Position numbers and translations under genes: made by a program. The notes below the pieces were generated by a model. That model had not been told where the DNA came from and did not search any database. It saw only the letters and a program-made list of their open reading frames with translations. From positions 10,954 to 19,207 of the forward strand of contig MHPU01000015.1 in NCBI GenBank assembly GCA_001820485.1: 8,254 nucleotides of DNA, given 5' to 3'. Shown piece by piece: positions 4,922 to 8,254 of this stretch; positions within the stretch are counted from its first letter, which is position 1, and each line of letters starts with the position of its first letter. Source of the stretch: Candidatus Staskawiczbacteria bacterium RIFOXYD1_FULL_32_13 (GTDB taxonomy: Bacteria > Patescibacteriota > Minisyncoccia > Minisyncoccales > Staskawiczbacteraceae).

Positions 4922-5436
4922 GCAAAATGGTTCAACTTGAATAAAGTCAAAACTATTTGCTTAGTCAAGAAATTGATTAAGTTAATTTGAGAGTTTGATT
5001 CTAGCTCAGGGTGAACGCTGGAAATGTGGATACCGGCATGCAAGTCAAGGGGGCCCGCAAGGGCAACCGGCGAACGGCTTAGTAACACGTAGGTACATAC
5101 CTTAAAGTGGGGCATAGCTCGTCGAAAGACGGGGTAATTTCCCATAGTCCCGCAAGGGTAAAGTCGCAAGACGCTTTAAGAATGGCCTGCGGTCTATCAG
5201 CTAGTTGGTGGGGTAAAAGCCTACCAAGGCTATGACGGATAGGGGGCGTGAGAGCGCGACCCCCAAGAATGGCACTGCGATACGGGCCATACTCCTACGG
5301 GAGGCTGCAGTCGAGAATCTTCCGCAATGGGCGAAAGCCTGACGGAGCGACATTTCGTGAATGATGAAGCCCTTCGGGGTGTAAAGTTCTTTTATGGGGG
5401 AAAAACGCAAGTGATTGTACCCCATGAATAAGAGGA

Positions 5437-5458
5437 TCCTAATTCTGTGCCAGCAGGA
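5437..5458 (+). other. 530-loop pseudoknot with compensated change
   Basis: TCC (5437-5439, E. coli 505-507) can pair with GGA (5456-5458, E. coli 524-526). E. coli has GGC and GCC there, so both sides have changed together. The helix around it also covaries (TTCTG with CAGAA for 511-515/536-540). The fold is kept although the near-universal sequence is not. Confidence 0.8.
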
Positions 5459-6371
5459 GCGGTAAGACAGAATCCTCGAGCGTTACCCGGATTTATTGGG
5501 CGTAAAGGGTCTGTAGGTGGCAACGTAAGTTGAAAATTAAACTTCATCGGCTTAACCTTTGAACTGTTTTCAATACTGCGTAGCTAAGAGGGCGTTAGGG
5601 GCAAACGGAACCGACGGAGTAGGGGTGAAATCCGTTGATATCGTCGGGAACACCAAAAGCGAAGGCAGTTTGCTAGGACGGCCCTGACACTGAGAGACGA
5701 AAGCGTGGGGAGCAAAAAGGATTAGATACCCTTGTAGTCCACGCTGTAAACGATGGATACTGGCTATATGAAGTGTCGACCCTTCATGTGGCGAAGCTAA
5801 CGCGTTAAGTATCCCGCCTGGGAAGTACGGTGGCAACACTAAAACTCAAAGAAATAGACGGGGACTCACACAAGCGGTGGATCATGTGGCTTAATTCGAC
5901 AACAAACGAAGAACCTTACCAGGTCTGGAAATCCAAACGAAAGCCCTAAGAAACTAGGGCCCGCCACAAGCCGGTTGGACAGGTGCTGCATGGTTGTCGT
6001 CAGTTCGTGTCTTGAGACGTACCGTTAATTCGGGTAACGAACGCAACCCTTGCCCTGTGTTTTAAATGTCACAGGGGACTGCCCGAGATAATTGGGAGGA
6101 AGGCGAGGATGACGCCAAATCAGCATGGCCCTTTGATGACCTGGGCCGCACACATGGTACAATGGCCGGTACAATGGGTCGAAGCCGCAAGGCGGAGATT
6201 AATCCCACCAAAGCCGGTCTCAGTTCGGATTGAGGTCTGAAACCCGACCTCATGAAGCTGGAATCGCTAGTAATCGCCAATCAGCTATGTGGCGATGAAT
6301 ACGTTCCTGAGTCTTGTACTCACAATAAACGCGCGTGGCAGGTATATTATCTAAAAAGTTAAAATCTTTTC

Positions 6372-6396
6372 CTTTGCTGTAAAAGACTCAGCAAAG
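6372..6396 (+). other. Intron domain I hairpin carrying EBS2
   Basis: CTTTGCTG (6372-6379) pairs with CAGCAAAG (6389-6396). The nine-base loop holds AAGACT, complementary to AGTCTT in the 5' exon (6310-6315), with one more pair available at the stem base. This is where EBS2 lies in group IIA and IIB introns. Confidence 0.75.
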
Positions 6397-6473
6397 AGTA
6401 GCTAAAGAACAGGCGAATTATCGCGAGGTAAACGCCGGAGGGTTCAAAGCAAATGGCAGTGCAAATAAAAAAA

Positions 6474-6529
6474 GAGGTATTCGAGCTATGGTCGGCGGTG
6501 AGCATAGTGAAGAATAGTACCAAAACCTC
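6474..6529 (+). other. Intron domain I arm carrying EBS1
   Basis: GAGGT (6474-6478) pairs with ACCTC (6525-6529), and TGGT (6489-6492) with ACCA (6519-6522). The enclosed loop contains GTGAG (6498-6502), complementary to CTCAC, the last five bases of exon 1. Confidence 0.68.
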
Positions 6530-6652
6530 ATTTGTAATGTCAGGAATAGAAAATATACTGACCCATGGAGATCTGATGCAGTTGCACTTATATTTTTGTA
6601 GGTGTATAATGAAATTGACGCTGCGTCAGAAGTCAGCTGATTCATATTAAAC

Positions 6653-6674
6653 AAAAAATTATTTATAATTTTTT
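6653..6674 (+). other. AT-only hairpin before the intron ORF
   Basis: AAAAAATTAT (6653-6662) and ATAATTTTTT (6665-6674) are perfect inverted copies. It may form the base of an intron domain preceding the ORF. There are no GC pairs and no further T-run, so termination is unlikely. Confidence 0.4.
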
Positions 6675-6696
6675 GCCAAGGAATCACTCTAATACA

Positions 6697-7125
6697 ATGC
6701 TTAAATCTGATTATATAGTTGGCCTTGTAGATGGTGAAGGAAGCTTTACTGTTTATATTAAAGACCCAAAAAGTCAGAAAAAAATTGAAAGAAGAACAAA
6801 AGCTGAACCAAGGTTTTATATAAAGCTTATAGAAAAAGATAAAAAGATTTTATATGAGCTTAAGAAATATTTTGGTTGTGGAAATGTTTACTTTCAGAAA
6901 GATACAAGAAAAAATCATCAAAATTGTTATCGATTTGAGGTAACAAAAAGAGATGATTTGCAGAAAATAATTATTCCTTTCTTTAAAAAGAATAAACTTC
7001 TATTTATTTCGAAACAAAATGATTTTAAATTATTTTGTGAATTAATGAGTAGAATCAAAAAGGGAGAGCATCTGACTGATTTAGGACTAGAAAAAATGTA
7101 TCAAATTAAGCAAAAAATGCATTAG
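6697..7125 (+). CDS. LAGLIDADG homing endonuclease (intron-encoded)
   Basis: The 142-residue product has one LAGLIDADG motif near its N-terminus, YIVGLVDGEGSFTV (residues 6-19), with Glu14 at the catalytic acidic position as in many 'GLVDGEG' members. EPRFYIKLIEKDKKILYELK and CYRFEVTKRDDLQKIIIPFF fit the strands and helices of the fold. A single motif means it should act as a homodimer. Such proteins cut intron-less target genes to spread the intron, and some help splicing as maturases. ATG 6697 is chosen because the motif follows at the usual distance; a TTG at 6673 would add eight residues but lies in an AT hairpin. AAGGA stands 14 bases before the ATG, too far for a good ribosome site. The stop is only three bases before the domain V stem, so it lies in domain IV. 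Confidence 0.92.
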   Translation: MLKSDYIVGLVDGEGSFTVYIKDPKSQKKIERRTKAEPRFYIKLIEKDKKILYELKKYFGCGNVYFQKDTRKNHQNCYRFEVTKRDDLQKIIIPFFKKNKLLFISKQNDFKLFCELMSRIKKGEHLTDLGLEKMYQIKQKMH

Positions 7126-7128
7126 AGC

Positions 7129-7161
7129 TCGCCGTATGCGGGAAATCCGCCCGTACGGTGG
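7129..7161 (+). ncRNA. Group II intron domain V (catalytic hairpin)
   Basis: The lower stem pairs CCGTAT (7132-7137) with GTACGG (7153-7158), extended by the wobble and pairs at 7129-7131/7159-7161. A CC bulge (7151-7152) separates it from the upper stem GCGG/CCGC with the loop GAAAT. The catalytic triad reads CGC (7130-7132), with the G in a G-U wobble; AGC is commoner and CGC is a known variant. Upper stem and loop are one base shorter than the standard 34-nt hairpin. Confidence 0.86.
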
Positions 7162-7165
7162 GAAC

Positions 7166-7192
7166 ATCAACTCTAAATTCATAGAGGATAAT
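7166..7192 (+). other. Intron domain VI lacking a bulged branch-point A
   Basis: CTCT (7171-7174) pairs with AGAG (7183-7186), and ATC (7166-7168) with GAT (7187-7189). The unpaired AA is on the 5' side. The branch-point A should bulge from the 3' strand 7-8 bases before the intron end (about 7185), but that position is paired. The intron ends AAT. Confidence 0.58.
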
Positions 7193-7305
7193 CGCCCGTC
7201 AAGCCAAGCGAGTTGGGGATACCCGAAGCGCCAGCAATGGTGTTAAGGTAGATTCAATGAGAGGGGCTAAGTCGTAACAAGGCACGGGTAGCGGAAGCTG
7301 CTCGT

Positions 7306-7319
7306 GGATCATATTTTTT
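7306..7319 (+). other. 16S 3' tail without anti-Shine-Dalgarno
   Basis: GGATCA (7306-7311) aligns with the conserved end of 16S. E. coli continues CCTCCTTA; here the next bases are TATTTTTT. No CCTCC occurs before the trailer arm of the processing stem at 7420, so the sequence offers no alternative tail. Confidence 0.8.
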
Positions 7320-7321
7320 AA

Positions 7322-7344
7322 ATTTTAAGTTTCGTACTTAAAAT
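7322..7344 (+). other. Hairpin just after 16S
   Basis: ATTTTAAGT (7322-7330) and ACTTAAAAT (7336-7344) pair perfectly around TTCGT. It begins three bases after the predicted 16S end and may guide 3' maturation. Confidence 0.55.
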
Positions 7345-7419
7345 TATGTAGTCGACATAAATTGAAGTCTTAAATTTGGATTTTAATTTAGTAATGTTAA
7401 TCGGGTCATCAAAATCCGG

Positions 7420-7446
7420 TTATTCGAAACAGCTTTAAGAAACTAA
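7420..7446 (+). other. Right arm of the 16S precursor processing stem
   Basis: It pairs along 27 bases with 4872-4898 (two G-U wobbles, no gap). RNase III cleavage here would release the intron-bearing 16S precursor from the downstream tRNA-Phe. Confidence 0.88.
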
Positions 7447-7456
7447 GGTGAAACAC

Positions 7457-7482
7457 TTACCCTGAGCGAAGTCGAAGGGTAA
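7457..7482 (+). repeat. 26-bp imperfect palindromic repeat in the 16S trailer
   Basis: TTACCCT (7457-7463) and AGGGTAA (7476-7482) are inverted copies around GAGCGAAGTCGA. 'CCCTGAGCGAAGTCGAAGGG' is a dispersed palindrome seen in many bacterial genomes. It is a second repeat type besides the one at 2439-2474. Confidence 0.68.
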
Positions 7483-7487
7483 TTATA

Positions 7488-7538
7488 ACTGCTCAGAAAA
7501 TTGTGTATGAAAAATTCACGCATAATTTTTTGAGTAGT
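7488..7538 (+). other. Long hairpin between 16S and tRNA-Phe
   Basis: Bases 7488-7509 pair with 7517-7538 over 22 positions with several G-U wobbles and one A-C mismatch, around the loop AAAAATT. A loose T-rich stretch follows (7538-7560). It could be a second RNase III site or a weak terminator between 16S and the tRNA. Confidence 0.6.
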
Positions 7539-7572
7539 TTTGCTCTTTTGTACTTTTTCAAGGTTATTACTA

Positions 7573-7644
7573 TCGCCTATAGTGTAATTGGCAACACGGC
7601 GCACTGAAAATGCGTTATTCTAGGTTCAAATCCTAGTGGGCGAG
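7573..7644 (+). tRNA. tRNA-Phe (anticodon GAA)
   Basis: The acceptor stem is TCGCCTA (7573-7579) with TGGGCGA (7637-7643). The D arm has G18-G19. The anticodon stem GCGCA/TGCGT encloses CTGAAAA, giving anticodon GAA. The T arm is CTAGG-TTCAAAT-CCTAG. Base 73 reads G; phenylalanine tRNAs normally have A. CCA is not encoded, so it must be added after transcription. It lies in the 16S transcript, in place of the usual Ile/Ala spacer tRNAs, and a terminator follows. Confidence 0.92.
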
Positions 7645-7650
7645 TTCAAG

Positions 7651-7722
7651 GCCGAGTAATTCGTGTCATCACAAGAGGGTTTCCCAAAGACGTTCCCTCG
7701 ATGCAAATTGCTCGGCTTTTTT
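7651..7722 (+). terminator. Structured terminator ending the 16S/tRNA-Phe transcript
   Basis: GCCGAG and AATT (7651-7656, 7658-7661) pair with AATT and CTCGGC (7706-7709, 7711-7716) with one T-G wobble between, followed by six T's (7717-7722). Inside is a second hairpin, GAGGG/CCCTC (7675-7679, 7695-7699). It is larger than an ordinary terminator. Confidence 0.8.
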
Positions 7723-7734
7723 CTTGCATTTTTT

Positions 7735-7740
7735 TATAAT
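7735..7740 (+). promoter_or_regulatory. Predicted -10 element of greA
   Basis: A perfect TATAAT lies 17 bases before the greA ATG, giving an expected leader of about 11 bases. No good -35 element is at the right distance. The very short leader fits translation without a Shine-Dalgarno site. Confidence 0.45.
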
Positions 7741-7757
7741 AAATAATAAGATTATAT

Positions 7758-8210
7758 ATGGTACAATATTTTACAAAAGAGGGTCTGCAAAGACTAAAAG
7801 ACGAGTTGAAAGAATTAAAAACTGTTGAGAATAAAAAAATTGTAAAGTTAATTGCTGAAGCAGCTGCTTTTGGCGACCTTAAAGAAAATTCTGCTTATCA
7901 TGATGCTCGCGATAAAATGGCTTGGCTTAGGCAACGTGTGGCAGAGCTTGAAGGGGCAATTAATGAGGCAGTTGTTCATGAAAAAGAAATTTCTGATAAA
8001 ATTCAAGTTGGATCAAAAGTAAAAGTTTTGTTTGGTGGGGATGAAGAAATTTATGAAATGGTAGCTCCTGGTGAGGCAGATATTTTAAAAAATAAATTAT
8101 CTTATCAATCGCCATTAGGAGTTTATTTAATGGGAATAGGGGTTGGCAAAGAATTTGATTTTGAGATAAATGGTAAGAGAACCAAAGTAAAAGTACTTGA
8201 GATAAAATAA
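7758..8210 (+). CDS. greA: Transcription elongation factor GreA
   Basis: GreA enters the secondary channel of RNA polymerase and stimulates cleavage of backtracked RNA. The 150-residue product has the N-terminal coiled coil (about 5-75) with the acidic tip FGDLKENSAYHDAR, including Asp40 and Glu43, which help hold the catalytic magnesium. After a linker, the C-terminal FKBP-like domain (about 80-150) carries IQVGSKVKV and SPLGVYLMGIGVGKEFDF, the latter matching the family's 'SPLGrallGkkvGDev'. Length is close to the usual 155-160. It follows the 16S/tRNA-Phe terminator and appears to have its own promoter. The leader contains no Shine-Dalgarno sequence. Confidence 0.97.
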   Translation: MVQYFTKEGLQRLKDELKELKTVENKKIVKLIAEAAAFGDLKENSAYHDARDKMAWLRQRVAELEGAINEAVVHEKEISDKIQVGSKVKVLFGGDEEIYEMVAPGEADILKNKLSYQSPLGVYLMGIGVGKEFDFEINGKRTKVKVLEIK

Positions 8211-8220
8211 CAGCGTTGTG

Positions 8221-8249
8221 TTGACTTTTAGTGTTTTAAATATTACAAT
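8221..8249 (+). promoter_or_regulatory. Predicted promoter for a gene beyond the window
   Basis: TTGACT (8221-8226) and TACAAT (8244-8249) are 17 bases apart, each five of six to consensus. It lies just after the greA stop and points rightward out of the window. Confidence 0.5.
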
Positions 8250-8254
8250 TTATC

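Larger units (their letters stand above)
4457..4982 (+). other. Gene-free leader region upstream of 16S rRNA
   Basis: These 526 bases have no convincing protein gene. They hold two consensus-like promoters (4460-4488, 4510-4537), AT-rich direct repeats (4552-4614), a strong terminator (4663-4707) and a third possible -35 element (4754). Further on come a branched inverted-repeat structure (4764-4824), two more hairpins (4837-4864, 4903-4921) and the left arm of the 16S processing stem (4872-4898). Each is listed separately. Confidence 0.75.
6324..7192 (+). mobile_element. Group II intron in 16S rRNA encoding a LAGLIDADG protein
   Basis: The 869-nt insert splits 16S between E. coli positions 1399 and 1400. 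Domain V is recognisable at 7129-7161. The 5' exon matches the intron twice: IBS2 GAGTCTT (6309-6315) with EBS2 AAGACTC (6383-6389) in a hairpin loop, and IBS1 CTCAC (6319-6323) with EBS1 GTGAG (6498-6502) in an arm closed by GAGGT/ACCTC (6474-6478, 6525-6529). These fix the 5' splice site after 6323. The intron ends in AAT, fitting the group II 3' rule (purine-A-pyrimidine). EBS2 argues against class IIC and favours IIB. A GUGYG-like GCGCG starts at 6331, seven bases inside the intron. There is no reverse transcriptase; the only ORF is a LAGLIDADG protein. Similar LAGLIDADG-bearing group II introns are known in fungal mitochondrial rRNA genes. Confidence 0.88.
4983..7319 (+). rRNA. rrs: 16S ribosomal RNA, interrupted by a group II intron
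   Basis: Conserved 16S anchors are present in order: AGAGTTTGATTCTAGCTCAG (4990), ACTCCTACGGGAGGCTGCAG (5291), GTGCCAGCAGGAGCGGTAAG (5447), ATTAGATACCCTTGTAGTCC (5721), AGGTGCTGCATGG (5981), and AAGTCGTAACAAGG near the 3' end. Exon 1 is 4983-6323 and exon 2 is 7193-7319. Joining them restores TTGTACTCAC-CGCCCGTCA, the 1390-1408 decoding region, and gives about 1,468 nt. Mature ends are estimated by alignment to E. coli. Compared with universal sequences there are changes at the 27F, 515F and 907 sites and U for A1396. Helix 45 with its GGAA loop is intact, but the 3' tail lacks CCTCC. No 23S or 5S gene follows in the window. The sequence style suggests a CPR bacterium. Confidence 0.96.

Noticed and set aside
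4912..6280. Several open frames on the minus strand between 4912 and 6280
   Set aside because: They lie wholly or mostly antisense to conserved 16S sequence and match no protein family I recognise.
6418..6687. Open frames on both strands in the 5' part of the intron
   Set aside because: They overlap the structured domain I with the EBS elements and show no protein-like pattern.
6324..7192. Reading the 16S insert as a group I intron because it encodes a LAGLIDADG protein
   Set aside because: I could not find a group I core, the exon would end in C and the intron in T instead of the usual U and G, and the domain V hairpin plus EBS/IBS matches fit group II.

Overview
The window is AT-rich and looks like a Candidate Phyla Radiation (Patescibacteria) genome, probably Parcubacteria-like. 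The signs are a divergent 16S rRNA with mismatches at universal primer sites, a short EF-Ts, tightly packed small genes, many A/T-only leaders, and a 16S gene carrying a large intron. The standard bacterial code is used. The placement is inferred from sequence character and was not tested by a search.

Layout. (1) Bases 1-1113 hold the end of rpsB, then tsf, a small single-pass membrane protein, tRNA-Thr(UGU) and a strong terminator. (2) Bases 1093-3514 hold a three-gene unit: a histidine phosphatase-like protein, a polytopic membrane protein with a 36-bp palindromic repeat read in frame, and a stand-alone [FeFe]-hydrogenase H-cluster domain that keeps four cluster cysteines but has lost the proton-relay cysteine. 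(3) Bases 3536-4456 hold an ArsR-family repressor and a GNAT acetyltransferase. A palindromic operator precedes the repressor gene and a near-copy lies between the two genes. (4) Bases 4457-4982 are a gene-free leader with tandem sigma70-like promoters, AT repeats, a strong terminator, nested hairpins and the left arm of a 16S processing stem. (5) Bases 4983-7319 are the 16S rRNA gene, interrupted at E. coli position 1399/1400 by an 869-nt group II intron encoding a LAGLIDADG protein. (6) Bases 7320-7722 hold the trailer with the matching right arm, a long hairpin, tRNA-Phe(GAA) and a terminator. No 23S gene follows. (7) Bases 7735-8254 hold greA and a promoter pointing out of the window.

Most notable points. 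The intron has a recognisable domain V with a CGC triad and exact EBS1/IBS1 and EBS2/IBS2 matches to the 5' exon. It has no reverse transcriptase, no bulged branch-point A in domain VI, and seven extra nucleotides at its 5' end. The 16S 3' tail has T-rich sequence where the anti-Shine-Dalgarno CCTCC should be, and nearly every protein gene here lacks a Shine-Dalgarno site. The 530-loop pseudoknot has a compensated change that alters the 515F primer site.

How the parts work together. The rpsB-tsf unit, 16S, tRNA-Thr, tRNA-Phe and greA are core translation and transcription functions. 16S production needs leader-trailer stem processing and removal of an intron that splits the decoding centre. 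The phosphatase/membrane/H-domain unit and the ArsR/GNAT unit are accessory; their substrates cannot be read from the sequence.
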